14,663 nt of DNA from Rhodobacter sp. (GCA_013824055.1 PNNE01000279.1:1-14663), one strand, 5' to 3'. Positions 1 through 6,162 are shown, counted from the first letter of the stretch. Notes: generated by a model not told the origin, from the letters alone. Translations and numbers: made by a program.

Positions 1-1707
1 AAGGTGGCTCCGAAAGCGTTTTTCGACACGATCACGGTCGAGGTCGGCGTGGGGCAGGCCGGTATCCTGGCCGCTGCCCGCAATGAAGGGCTGAACTTCC
101 GCAAGATCGGCATGGACCGCGTGGGCATCAGCCTGGACGAGACGACGGACGAACGGGTGCTGGTCAAGGTGCTGCGCGCTTTCGGGATCGACGGCGTGCC
201 GCCGCACCGCGCCACCCTGGGCTTCCCCGAAGAGATGCTGCGGACCAGCGACTATCTGACCCATCCGGTCTTTCAGATGAACCGGGCCGAGTCCGAGATG
301 ATGCGCTACATGCGCCGTCTGTCGGACCGCGACCTGGCGCTGGACCGGGCGATGATCCCCCTGGGCTCCTGCACGATGAAGCTGAACGCCGCGGCCGAGA
401 TGATGCCGATCACCTGGCCCGAGTTCGGCACGCTGCACCCCTTCGTGCCGCGCGACCAGGCCCTGGGCTACCAAGAGGCAATCAGCGACCTTTCCGCCAA
501 GCTGTGCGAGATCACCGGCTATGACGCGATGTCGATGCAGCCGAACTCTGGCGCGCAGGGGGAATATGCGGGGCTTCTGACGATCCTCGCCTATCACCGC
601 GCGCGGGGCGACACGCAGCGGACGGTCTGCCTGATCCCGACGTCTGCGCATGGCACCAACCCGGCCAGCGCCCAGATGGCGGGGATGGAGGTCGTGGTGG
701 TGAAATCGGCCCCGAACGGCGATGTCGATGTCGAGGACTTCCGCGCCAAGGCGCAGGCGGCGGGGACCAAGCTTGCGGCCTGCATGATCACCTATCCCTC
801 GACGCATGGCGTGTTCGAGGAAACGGTCCGCGACATCTGCCAGATCACCCATGACCACGGCGGCCAGGTCTATATCGACGGGGCGAACATGAACGCGCTG
901 GTGGGCCTGGTGAAACCCGGCGAGATCGGCGGCGACGTCAGCCACCTGAACCTGCACAAGACCTTTGCCATCCCGCATGGCGGCGGCGGGCCCGGCATGG
1001 GGCCGATCGGGGTGAAGGCGCACCTCGCGCCGCATCTGCCTGGGCATCCCGAGACCGGGGGCGACGGCGCGGTCTCTGCGGCACCTTACGGGTCGGCGTC
1101 GATCCTGCTCATCTCCTGGGCTTATTGCCTGATGATGGGCGGGCCGGGCCTGACGCAGGCGACGCGGGTCGCGATCCTGAACGCGAATTACATCGCGGCC
1201 CGGCTGGCCGGCAGCTACCCGATCCTCTTCATGGGCAACAAGGGCCGCGTCGCGCATGAATGCATCCTGGACACCCGCCCCTTTGCCGAAGCGGGCGTCA
1301 CGGTGGACGACATCGCCAAGCGGCTGATCGACAACGGCTTTCACGCCCCGACCATGTCCTGGCCGGTGGCGGGGACGCTGATGGTCGAACCGACCGAGTC
1401 CGAGACCAAGGCCGAGATCGACCGGTTCATCACCGCACTTCTGTCGATCCGCGAGGAAATCCGGGCGGTGGAACGCGGTGAGATCGCGGCCGAAGACAGC
1501 CCGCTGCGTCATGCCCCGCATACCGTGGCGGCACTGGTCGGCGACTGGGACCGGAAATACTCACGCGAGACGGGCTGCTTTCCGCCGGGGTCGTTCCGGG
1601 TGGACAAGTACTGGCCGCCGGTGGGGCGGGTGGACAACGTCTTTGGCGACCGCAACCTGATCTGCACCTGCCCGCCGGTCGAGGCTTACGCTGAAGCGGC
1701 CGAATGA
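1..1707 (+). CDS. gcvP: Glycine dehydrogenase (decarboxylating), P protein of the glycine cleavage system; 5' end outside the window
   Basis: This is the C-terminal 568 residues of a protein that is usually about 950 residues long; the frame is open to the first base, so the start lies upstream. P protein is the PLP enzyme that decarboxylates glycine and passes the aminomethyl group to lipoylated H protein (GcvH) in the cytoplasm. Visible family landmarks are FDTITVEVG at the start, THPVF, the IPLGSCTMKLNAAAEM block (about codons 119-134), QPNSGAQGEYAGL, SAHGTNPASA and DGANMNA. HLNLHKTFAIPHGGGGPGMG follows; its Lys (bases 958-960) is the expected PLP Schiff-base lysine. The end matches the family (DKYWPPVGRVDNVFGDRNL). 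Alignment to remembered E. coli GcvP is continuous with no gap or frameshift. The rest of gcvTHP would be expected upstream. The GTG at position 4 is internal, not a start. Confidence 0.97.
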   Translation, partial: KVAPKAFFDTITVEVGVGQAGILAAARNEGLNFRKIGMDRVGISLDETTDERVLVKVLRAFGIDGVPPHRATLGFPEEMLRTSDYLTHPVFQMNRAESEMMRYMRRLSDRDLALDRAMIPLGSCTMKLNAAAEMMPITWPEFGTLHPFVPRDQALGYQEAISDLSAKLCEITGYDAMSMQPNSGAQGEYAGLLTILAYHRARGDTQRTVCLIPTSAHGTNPASAQMAGMEVVVVKSAPNGDVDVEDFRAKAQAAGTKLAACMITYPSTHGVFEETVRDICQITHDHGGQVYIDGANMNALVGLVKPGEIGGDVSHLNLHKTFAIPHGGGGPGMGPIGVKAHLAPHLPGHPETGGDGAVSAAPYGSASILLISWAYCLMMGGPGLTQATRVAILNANYIAARLAGSYPILFMGNKGRVAHECILDTRPFAEAGVTVDDIAKRLIDNGFHAPTMSWPVAGTLMVEPTESETKAEIDRFITALLSIREEIRAVERGEIAAEDSPLRHAPHTVAALVGDWDRKYSRETGCFPPGSFRVDKYWPPVGRVDNVFGDRNLICTCPPVEAYAEAAE

Positions 1708-1712
1708 GGACC

Positions 1713-1784
1713 CAAAATCCTTGAACAAGGATTTTGACAAATTTCTTGCTTAAGAAATTTGGCCCCCGGGCAAGTCCGGGGGCC
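1713..1784. repeat. Three abutting perfect hairpins (possible dispersed repeat and terminator) after gcvP
   Basis: Six bases after the gcvP stop come three perfect inverted repeats sharing junction bases. The first is CAAAATCCTTG / CAAGGATTTTG with a 2-base centre (1713-1736). The second is CAAATTTCTT / AAGAAATTTG with a GCTT centre (1738-1761). The third is GGCCCCCGG / CCGGGGGCC with a 6-base loop (1761-1784). The first two are AT-rich, unlike their surroundings, and the third is pure GC. The GC hairpin could end gcvP transcription, although no clear T run follows on the plus strand. The modular layout suggests a mobile or dispersed intergenic repeat family, but copy number cannot be judged from one window. 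Confidence 0.7.
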
Positions 1785-1920
1785 GTCGCGTCAGGCCTGC
1801 GGCTTTGGCTCGGCTGGCTCCAGCGCCGCGGCGGAACGGTCATGAACCGGCTTCTGGTGACGCGAGTGCAGAGCCATGCGCTGTCGTCCAGGTCTGGATT
1901 TGCGCAACCGCCCCGTACCG

Positions 1921-1949
1921 TTGACCGCGTCCGGTCGCCGCGATATCTC
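1921..1949 (+). promoter_or_regulatory. Possible sigma-70 promoter for azlCD
   Basis: TTGACC (1921-1926) is followed after exactly 17 bases by TATCTC (1944-1949). A start near 1956 would put the transcript only a few bases ahead of the azlC ATG at 1959, which fits the absence of a good ribosome binding site there (a leaderless message). This is motif matching only; the -10 is weak. Confidence 0.3.
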
Positions 1950-1958
1950 TCGGCACCA

Positions 1959-2669
1959 ATGACCCGGACCCGCCCGCCCTTTGTTGACGGACTGATCGCC
2001 AGCCTGCCGATCGTCCTGGGCTATTTCCCGATCGCATTTTCGTTCGGGGTGGCTGCAACCCGCGCCGGTTTCTCCCAGATCGACGCTTTTGCCCTGTCGC
2101 TGGTGATCTATGCCGGGGCCTCGCAGTTCCTTGCACTGGCGCTGTTGTCGTCCGGCGCGCCGGTGCTGGTCGTCGCCTTCACCCTGATCGCGATGAACCT
2201 GCGCCATGTGCTTTACGGCCCCGCCCTGATGCGCCAGGCGGGGGATCAGGCGGGGAATCAGGCGGGGGATGATGCGGGGCGGCGGCATGCCTGGGCCTGG
2301 GCCTGGGGCCTGACGGACGAGGTCTTTGGCCAGGCGCTGGGGGCGCTGGCGCGCGGGCAGCGGTTTTCGCAGGCCTACATGTTCGGTCTTGGGCTGGGGG
2401 CCTATGCCAGCTGGGTCTCTGGCACGGTGGTCGGAGCCTATGCCGGGGGTGGCGCGCTGGAGGGCTGGCCCGCGCTGAATGCGGGCCTCGGCTTCATGCT
2501 GCCCGCCCTGTTCCTGGCGCTGCTTCTGTCCATCCTCAGCCGTCGGCAGCTTCCGGTGATCGCGGTGGCCGGGCTGGCGACGGTCGCCGGGACGCTGGCG
2601 CTCAGCGCGACCAGCGGCATCCTGCTGGGAATGCTGGCTGGCGCAGTTGCCGGAACGATGCGGCGATGA
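1959..2669 (+). CDS. azlC: AzlC family branched-chain amino acid exporter, large subunit
   Basis: This is a 236-residue, very hydrophobic inner-membrane protein of the AzlC family (azaleucine resistance; two-component AzlCD exporters of branched-chain or related amino acids). The family blocks are clear: GYFPIAFSFGVAATRAGFS (residues 21-39), SLVIYAGASQFLALALL (47-63) and the NLRHVLYG signature (80-87), then several further membrane segments. The ATG at 1959 is chosen because it gives the usual family length and begins just before the conserved FVDGL segment. The frame stays open upstream to a TTG inside the hairpin repeat, but those residues are not AzlC-like. Oddity: between the first and second halves lies a low-complexity loop, about residues 92-107, encoded by a 12-base tandem repeat. 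The stop overlaps the azlD start by four bases (ATGA), so the pair is translationally coupled. The substrate is inferred from the family. Confidence 0.92.
   Translation: MTRTRPPFVDGLIASLPIVLGYFPIAFSFGVAATRAGFSQIDAFALSLVIYAGASQFLALALLSSGAPVLVVAFTLIAMNLRHVLYGPALMRQAGDQAGNQAGDDAGRRHAWAWAWGLTDEVFGQALGALARGQRFSQAYMFGLGLGAYASWVSGTVVGAYAGGGALEGWPALNAGLGFMLPALFLALLLSILSRRQLPVIAVAGLATVAGTLALSATSGILLGMLAGAVAGTMRR
2235..2282 (+). repeat. 12-base tandem repeat inside azlC
   Basis: Three near-identical copies of CAGGCGGGGGAT (2235-2246, 2247-2258 with one change, 2259-2270) and a degenerate fourth copy encode repeated Gln-Ala-Gly-Asp/Asn in a loop of AzlC. All units are in frame. Just after, GCCTGG is repeated three times (about 2289-2306) and encodes alternating Ala-Trp. 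Confidence 0.8.
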
Positions 2670-2989
2670 GCTGGGACCTGCTGGCCGTCGCCCTGATGGT
2701 CGGGGCGGCAAACTGGGCGTTTCGCGCCTTGCCGATCCTGATGCGGATGGACCGGATGGCGGTGGGGGGCTGGCTGGGCCGGTTCCTGTCCTCGACCGGA
2801 TCCGCGGCCATTGCCACGCTTTTCGTCGCCTCGATCCTGCCGGCCCTGACCCCTGACCTGGCACGCCTTGCCCCGGTCCTGACCGGTACCGCAGCGGTCC
2901 TTGCCACCTGGGCCGCCCTCCGGTCCGTCGTGCTGGCGACGCTTGCCGGAGCCGTCACACATGGACTGACGGTCTGGCTGCTTGGCTGA
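2666..2989 (+). CDS. azlD: AzlD family branched-chain amino acid exporter, small subunit
   Basis: This 107-residue membrane protein has the size and shape of AzlD, the small partner of AzlC in amino acid export. About four hydrophobic segments can be seen (roughly residues 3-20, 43-62, 68-86 and 90-106). The N-terminal ANWAFRALPILMRMDR block corresponds to the conserved family pattern of an Arg-Pro pair after the first helix. Its ATG overlaps the azlC stop (ATGA at 2666-2669), which fixes the start and argues for coupled translation and a 1:1 complex. Assignment rests on position next to azlC plus the sequence pattern; substrate specificity is not shown. Confidence 0.9.
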   Translation: MSWDLLAVALMVGAANWAFRALPILMRMDRMAVGGWLGRFLSSTGSAAIATLFVASILPALTPDLARLAPVLTGTAAVLATWAALRSVVLATLAGAVTHGLTVWLLG

Positions 2990-3044
2990 GTGCTTGCGCC
3001 CCGCGTCGGCTTGGGCGACCATGCGGAAAACCGGGGAGGCCATC

Positions 3045-3362
3045 ATGCTTGAAATCAGCCCGCAGAAGGTGGTGCACGTCATCTACCTGGCCCGCGAGGC
3101 CGGGGCGGGGGATGCCGAACTGCAAGCCTTCATCGACGCCTTGAACGACGACGAGAAGTCTCAGCTGACCGCTGTCGCCTGGGTCGGCCGCGGCGCGTTC
3201 GAGCCCGAGGATTTCGACGAAGCCGTGGCGACGGCAACGGCAGAAGCGACAACGCCCACCGCCAGTTACCTGATGGGGATGCCCCACCTGGCCGAAAACC
3301 TGGAGGCCGGGCTGGACGCGCTGGGGGTCGATGTCAGCGGCGAGGAAGAGGATTTTCTTTAG
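3045..3362 (+). CDS. DUF3775 family protein
   Basis: This is a 105-residue acidic, soluble protein. The order of motifs fits the DUF3775 family common in alphaproteobacteria: an N-terminal LEISPQKVVHVIYLAREAG, FIDALNDDEKSQLTAVAWVGRG (roughly residues 33-54) and PTASYLMGMPHLAENLEAGL (about 74-93). The function is unknown, and nothing here suggests an enzyme active site, signal peptide or membrane span. The start is set by a very good ribosome binding site, GGGGAGG at 3033-3039, five bases before the ATG; the frame is open further upstream, but those residues are not family-like. It lies between azlD and trxC on the same strand, with gaps of 55 and 63 bases. It could be transcribed with either, but there is no evident functional link. 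Confidence 0.87.
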   Translation: MLEISPQKVVHVIYLAREAGAGDAELQAFIDALNDDEKSQLTAVAWVGRGAFEPEDFDEAVATATAEATTPTASYLMGMPHLAENLEAGLDALGVDVSGEEEDFL

Positions 3363-3425
3363 GCCGATCTTGCGGGACCGACATCCGTTCCACAGCTTCG
3401 GATCGTGCTGGATGAAAGGTGTCCC

Positions 3426-3869
3426 ATGCCTGTGACCGACGCCGTCAAGCTGACCTGTGCCGCCTGTGGCCAGGCGAACCGCCTGCCTGCCGCCCGGTTG
3501 GGTGACGCGCCGAAGTGCGGGGTGTGCGGCACTGTGCTGGTCGATGGGTCGGTCGCCGAACTGGACGCGGCCACCCATGACAAGGTGATCGGCGGCGACG
3601 GGGTGCCGGTCCTGGTCGACTACTGGGCTCCCTGGTGCGGCCCCTGCCGGATGATGGCCCCGGACTTCGCCAGGGCCGCGAAGATCCTGACGACAGAGGC
3701 GCGGCTGATGAAGCTGAACACCGAGGACCATCCGCAGATCTCGGCCCGCGCGGGCATCCGCGGGATCCCGGCGCTGATTCTCTACCGCAACGGCCGCGAG
3801 ATCGCCCGCCTTGCCGGCGCGCGCCCTGCCGCCGACATCGTGGCCTTCGTCCGCCAGAACACCCCCTAG
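3426..3869 (+). CDS. trxC: Thioredoxin 2 (zinc-ribbon thioredoxin)
   Basis: This 147-residue cytoplasmic thiol-disulfide oxidoreductase has the two-part layout of TrxC (E. coli TrxC is 139 residues). An N-terminal zinc ribbon carries two CxxC pairs (Cys11/Cys14 in CAAC and Cys31/Cys34 in CGVC). It is followed by a thioredoxin fold with the active site WCGPC (Trp70, Cys71, Cys74), preceded by the usual VLVDYWAP strand, and the cis-proline in GIPAL (Pro115). The ATG at 3426 is preferred over an in-frame GTG at 3405 because GAAAGG (3414-3419) sits six bases before it and the family starts near here. Thioredoxin 2 is typically linked to oxidative stress; no OxyR site was identified. The gene ends 71 bases before the tRNA. 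Confidence 0.94.
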   Translation: MPVTDAVKLTCAACGQANRLPAARLGDAPKCGVCGTVLVDGSVAELDAATHDKVIGGDGVPVLVDYWAPWCGPCRMMAPDFARAAKILTTEARLMKLNTEDHPQISARAGIRGIPALILYRNGREIARLAGARPAADIVAFVRQNTP

Positions 3870-3898
3870 GCGCCCCCTGGGTGCCCCGTGCGCCCGGC

Positions 3899-3928
3899 TT
3901 GACTCTGCCCCGGATTTGCGGTGAAAAC
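3899..3928 (+). promoter_or_regulatory. Possible promoter of the tRNA-Ala gene
   Basis: CTTGACT places a good -35 box (TTGACT, 3899-3904) upstream of the tRNA, with a weak -10-like TGAAAAC starting 17 bases later (3922). The predicted start would be close to the tRNA 5' end at 3941. A TTGAC box with a poor -10 is usual for alphaproteobacterial stable RNA promoters; no experiment supports it here. Confidence 0.4.
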
Positions 3929-3940
3929 GGCAGCGCGGAT

Positions 3941-4016
3941 GGGGCAGTAGCTCAGTTGGGAGAGCGTATCGTTCGCAATGATAAGGCCAGGGGTTCGATC
4001 CCCCTCTGCTCCACCA
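3941..4016 (+). tRNA. tRNA-Ala (anticodon CGC), CCA encoded
   Basis: The 76 bases fold as a complete cloverleaf. The acceptor is GGGGCAG / CTGCTCC with the alanine identity pair G3-U70. The D arm is GCTC/GAGC, and the anticodon stem TATCG/TGATA encloses the loop TTCGCAA with anticodon CGC at 3974-3976. The variable loop has five bases, the T arm AGGGG/CCCCT has loop TTCGATC, and A73 with an encoded CCA ends the gene. CGC reads the alanine codon GCG. The decayed integrase-like sequence starting about 45-70 bases past the 3' end suggests that this gene has served as an integration site. Confidence 0.98.
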
Positions 4017-4059
4017 ATGACCCATAAATCAAAGCTTTGGCAGCCTCGACAGCAAGTGT

Positions 4060-4258
4060 GCCACCAAGGTGTGACACAAGAACGCGACTGATTGCTTACC
4101 TTTCCTCGTCTCGTCTCGGCATGTTCTACTTCCGCTGGCCGGTCCCAAGCTCGCCGGATCAAGCGAAACTGACCACTGTCCGGTTGTCTTTGCGCACACG
4201 ATGCCCGAGACAGGCACGCGAAATGGCCCTGTATCTCGCAACGTGCGGCACGGACCAG
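4060..4258 (+). pseudogene. Remnant of the N-terminus of a tyrosine-type phage integrase
   Basis: Starting at the ATG at 4121, the reading MFYFRWPVP (about 4121-4147), then VRLSLRTRCPRQARE (about 4178-4222) and ALYLATCG resembles the start of proteobacterial phage-type integrases. Those open with a short 'YYFRRRVP ... RRSLRTKDPREAR' arm-binding region. The expected preceding residues, HKNATDCLPFLVSSR, are present but in a different frame (from about 4066) and behind an in-frame stop. The frame switch falls on a CTCGT tandem repeat (4105-4119). No catalytic Arg/His/Tyr region follows; similarity ends near 4245. Position next to the tRNA 3' end and orientation away from it are typical of integrases of tRNA-integrated elements. 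Family resemblance is from memory and the segment is short, so this is a moderate-confidence call. Confidence 0.5.
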
Positions 4259-4293
4259 CAGTCTGCCAGTGCAACCCGTGTCCCGGACACGAA

Positions 4294-4328
4294 TGGACCT
4301 GCAAGCCACGGGGAGGCTTGCAGGTCCA
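4294..4328 (-). terminator. Strong hairpin, likely terminator of the tail-collar gene
   Basis: TGGACCTGCAAGCC (4294-4307) pairs perfectly with GGCTTGCAGGTCCA (4315-4328): 14 base pairs with a 7-base loop. It lies 57 bases beyond the ancestral stop of the minus-strand collar gene. There is no long T run on the minus strand after it, which is not unusual in high-GC alphaproteobacteria. Confidence 0.6.
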
Positions 4329-4385
4329 GGCCAGTGCGAGGGGGTCGACACCGGCCAGTAGCCCGCAACAGGGACATTGCGGGGT

Positions 4386-4894
4386 TCAGTTGCGCGAAGG
4401 GTGAATTCCCTCCGGCGCGATAATGTAAGTTACGCAAAGGCTTGGCGGCATGTTGCCATGCGGCTGTCCGCCTTTGGTCAAAGTGATGCACGGGGGTTTT
4501 GCGACAGCGTCGGCCCACCGGGTTCGGAATGGATTTGTGGCCACGCAGGCATGTCGCCCTGCCTGCGGTCCGAAGCACTGGCAACATTGGCGACAACACG
4601 GTCATGATCGAGCGGTGGAACCTGACCGGCCGCGCGCGTGACGGTCTTGCCTCCGAAAGCTTCGCCGGGGGAGCGCGGCGAAAGCCCGGCCCCGGATCCG
4701 GCGTGGACGGGACCCCGTCCGCGCACGTGCGGCAACCGGAAGCTGATCGTCCCGTCGCCGCCGCAGGTCGCACCCCGCAGCAAGAACGGTGCCAGGACCT
4801 GGGAAGGCCCAAGCGATTGGCCGTTGCAGGACGCCCAGCCCTTCGGCTCGAAGTTGCCTCCGAGCTGAATGATCGACCCGCGCAAGGGTTTCAT
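4386..4894 (-). pseudogene. Phage tail-collar (MdpB-like) protein gene, frameshifted
   Basis: The minus-strand frame from the ATG at 4894 gives GSIIQLGGNFEPKGWASCNG (residues 6-25) and GGDGTISFRLPHVRGRGPVH (45-64), then LSPRSPGEAF and QVPPLDH. These are the ordered hallmarks of tail-collar proteins (family pattern GGNFAPRGWAFCNGQ, YGGDG..TFALPDLRGRVPV). This frame stops at 4478, too early. The missing C-terminus is present one frame over, from about 4490 down to a stop at 4386-4388: LTKGGQPHGNMPPSLCVTYI followed by IAPEGIHPSRN. That matches the usual ending GGSQPHNNMQP...NYIIALQGIFPSRN. Joined, the product is about 169 residues, the normal family length. The break lies near an AAAACCCCC run (4492-4500) and is explained by loss of one base. 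Such proteins occur in phage tails and in tandem clusters of unclear role; no other tail genes are near. Confidence 0.78.
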
Positions 4895-5188
4895 CGCATC
4901 CGCACCATTTCATCTCGGCCACCAGACGCGGTTGGCCGATGACGTCGTGCTACCGGGCGGGGCGCTGCGCATCTGTGTCAGAACGCACAGAGCCTGGAGT
5001 CACTCATCCTTTGGTTGCGCGAGATCGGCAGGTCGCGGGCCGTTGCCGCCGCCGCAAGACCGGGCCGGGGAGCTTTGGCATCCGCGCGGGTCAGAGCCCG
5101 CAGAATCCGTTGGACATGCAGCGGATTGCCCATTTAGAAGCGGGGCGAGCCAGGCTACCGTGAGTGCAACCCCGGGGGGAAAACGCTG
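4895..5188. other. Unassigned stretch with no intact gene
   Basis: No convincing open frame was found on either strand. On the minus strand, about 5105 down to 5000, one frame reads LRALTRADA ... ARDLPISRNQRM. This is loosely like the 'RPVRIRAGALG ... RDLLVSRQHRM' part of Hint-type (hedgehog/intein-like) domains often seen in this bacterial family; it then meets a stop. AATCCG and CGGATT form a short inverted repeat at about 5102-5127. The stretch is best regarded as decayed coding DNA continuing the remnant on its left. Confidence 0.35.
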
Positions 5189-5488
5189 ATGCCGAAAGGG
5201 GATATCGAAAGCGGCAATGCACGCAGGCCGGTCACGGCTGACTTCATCGCCCCACCCGCAAGCCCCGCAACCTCAGTCGGCCGCAGGCGCAAGCCGGCAA
5301 GGGCCGTCGCCGCCGAAGGTCCGCTGCCGATCATCGGCCAGGCTGGCGTCGCCAAGACGGCCTTCCCCGGCCATGTCGCTTGCCAGTCGAAGCTGGGCCG
5401 CACGCGCGAAGGCCTGCACGCCCGCATCGCCGACGACTCCGGGCTGCCCAGGCTGGTCGAGGCCCGCGCCAAACTGGTGGTATCATGA
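5189..5488 (+). CDS. Hypothetical 99-residue protein, coupled to the Crp-type regulator
   Basis: I do not recognise this protein. It starts at an ATG eight bases after GGGGGGA (5174-5180) and ends with a stop overlapping the start of the next gene by four bases (ATGA, 5485-5488). Third codon positions are mostly G or C, as in the real genes nearby, especially in the second half. The product is basic and rich in Ala, Gly, Pro and Arg at the N-terminus (VGRRRKPARAV). A more complex C-terminal half, from about residue 53 (GVAKTAFPGHVACQSKLGRT), has a single Cys. No signal peptide or membrane segment is visible. It might be a small real protein, or the surviving end of a larger gene cut when the DNA to its left decayed. 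Confidence 0.45.
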   Translation: MPKGDIESGNARRPVTADFIAPPASPATSVGRRRKPARAVAAEGPLPIIGQAGVAKTAFPGHVACQSKLGRTREGLHARIADDSGLPRLVEARAKLVVS

Positions 5489-6162
5489 GCCTTGACGCCC
5501 TGCTGTCTTACGACCTGCCGCTCTTTCAGGGCCTGTCGGCGGTGGATTTGGCCGGGATCGAGGTGCCATTCACCGAGCGCCGCCTTGGCCCGTGGGAGAT
5601 CCTGTTTCACCAGAAGGACCAAAGCCGCGACGTCCACTTCCTGCTCTCCGGCACGCTTATCGCGCTGTACTGGACGACCGACGGGCGCGAGGTGATCTTC
5701 ACCCGCTTTGGTCTTGGCGCCCATTTCGGCGAGCTTGCCGCGCTGGACGACGGAGAACGGTCCCTTGCCGTCGTCGCCCGCAGCGAGGCCACCGTGCTGA
5801 CCCTGCCGGGCGCCGTCTTCCGCCAGCTCTTTGACCAGATCCCGACGCTGAGGTGGCGGATCACCCACGGCCTGGTCTCCCGCATCCGCGTGCTGACCGC
5901 CCGGAACCTGGAGCTGACCACCTACAGCGTCGAACAGCGCGTCGCCTCCTACCTCTTCGGCCTGGCCGTCGACCGCGGCCAGCTGCGCGCCGGGGGCGTG
6001 ATCACCGAGGCCCCGACTCACGCCGAGATTGCCGCCACCATCGGCTCGAACCGCGAGATGGTCAGCCGGATCATGAGCGCCCTGGCCAAGCGCGGCGCGA
6101 TCAAGACCGCCCGGCAAAGGATCGAACTCATGGACCCCAAGGTCCTGACCGCCGAGTTCTAG
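5485..6162 (+). CDS. Crp/Fnr family transcriptional regulator (Crp-like, no Fe-S cysteines)
   Basis: This 225-residue cytoplasmic DNA-binding regulator has an N-terminal cyclic-nucleotide-binding beta barrel (about residues 14-110). It contains the phosphate-cassette pattern FGELAALDDGERS (81-93), in which Gly82-Glu83 and Arg92-Ser93 match the residues that hold cAMP in Crp. A long dimer helix (about 115-140) and a C-terminal winged helix-turn-helix follow, with THAEIAATIGSNREMVSRIM (178-197) holding the recognition helix. There is no cysteine anywhere in the protein, which argues against an FNR-type oxygen sensor. The ATG at 5485 is preferred over an in-frame start at 5380 because family homology begins there; its ribosome binding site (GGTGG, 5476-5480) is close and modest, so coupling to the preceding ORF may matter. 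A role in catabolite control of the adjacent glycerol genes is possible but only a guess. Confidence 0.93.
   Translation: MSLDALLSYDLPLFQGLSAVDLAGIEVPFTERRLGPWEILFHQKDQSRDVHFLLSGTLIALYWTTDGREVIFTRFGLGAHFGELAALDDGERSLAVVARSEATVLTLPGAVFRQLFDQIPTLRWRITHGLVSRIRVLTARNLELTTYSVEQRVASYLFGLAVDRGQLRAGGVITEAPTHAEIAATIGSNREMVSRIMSALAKRGAIKTARQRIELMDPKVLTAEF

Larger units (their letters stand above)
4017..4894. mobile_element. Probable decayed remnant of an element integrated at tRNA-Ala
   Basis: Between the tRNA 3' end and about 4.9 kb the only recognisable contents are a broken integrase start and a frameshifted phage tail-collar gene, in contrast to the dense intact genes on both sides. I found no second copy of the tRNA 3' end downstream in the window, so the far attachment site is lost, too diverged to see, or the remnant was never bounded here. 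The extent given is only the recognisable part. Confidence 0.4.

Noticed and set aside
1734..1958. N-terminal extension of AzlC from a TTG at 1734
   Set aside because: The extra 75 residues start inside the hairpin repeat, are not hydrophobic or AzlC-like, and make the protein too long for its family.
3866..4351. Minus-strand frame of 161 codons reading GGAEGDRTPGLIIANDTLSQ across the tRNA
   Set aside because: This is the well-known false protein produced by translating the reverse strand of a tRNA gene; the rest has no protein-like features.
4017..5188. A direct repeat of the tRNA 3' end marking the far end of an integrated element
   Set aside because: Reading through to about 5.5 kb I found no second copy of the T-arm/acceptor sequence of the tRNA, so no attachment site is annotated.
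5155..6117. Minus-strand open frame of 320 codons opposite the Crp-type regulator
   Set aside because: It is antisense to a clear regulator gene and has no recognisable domain.
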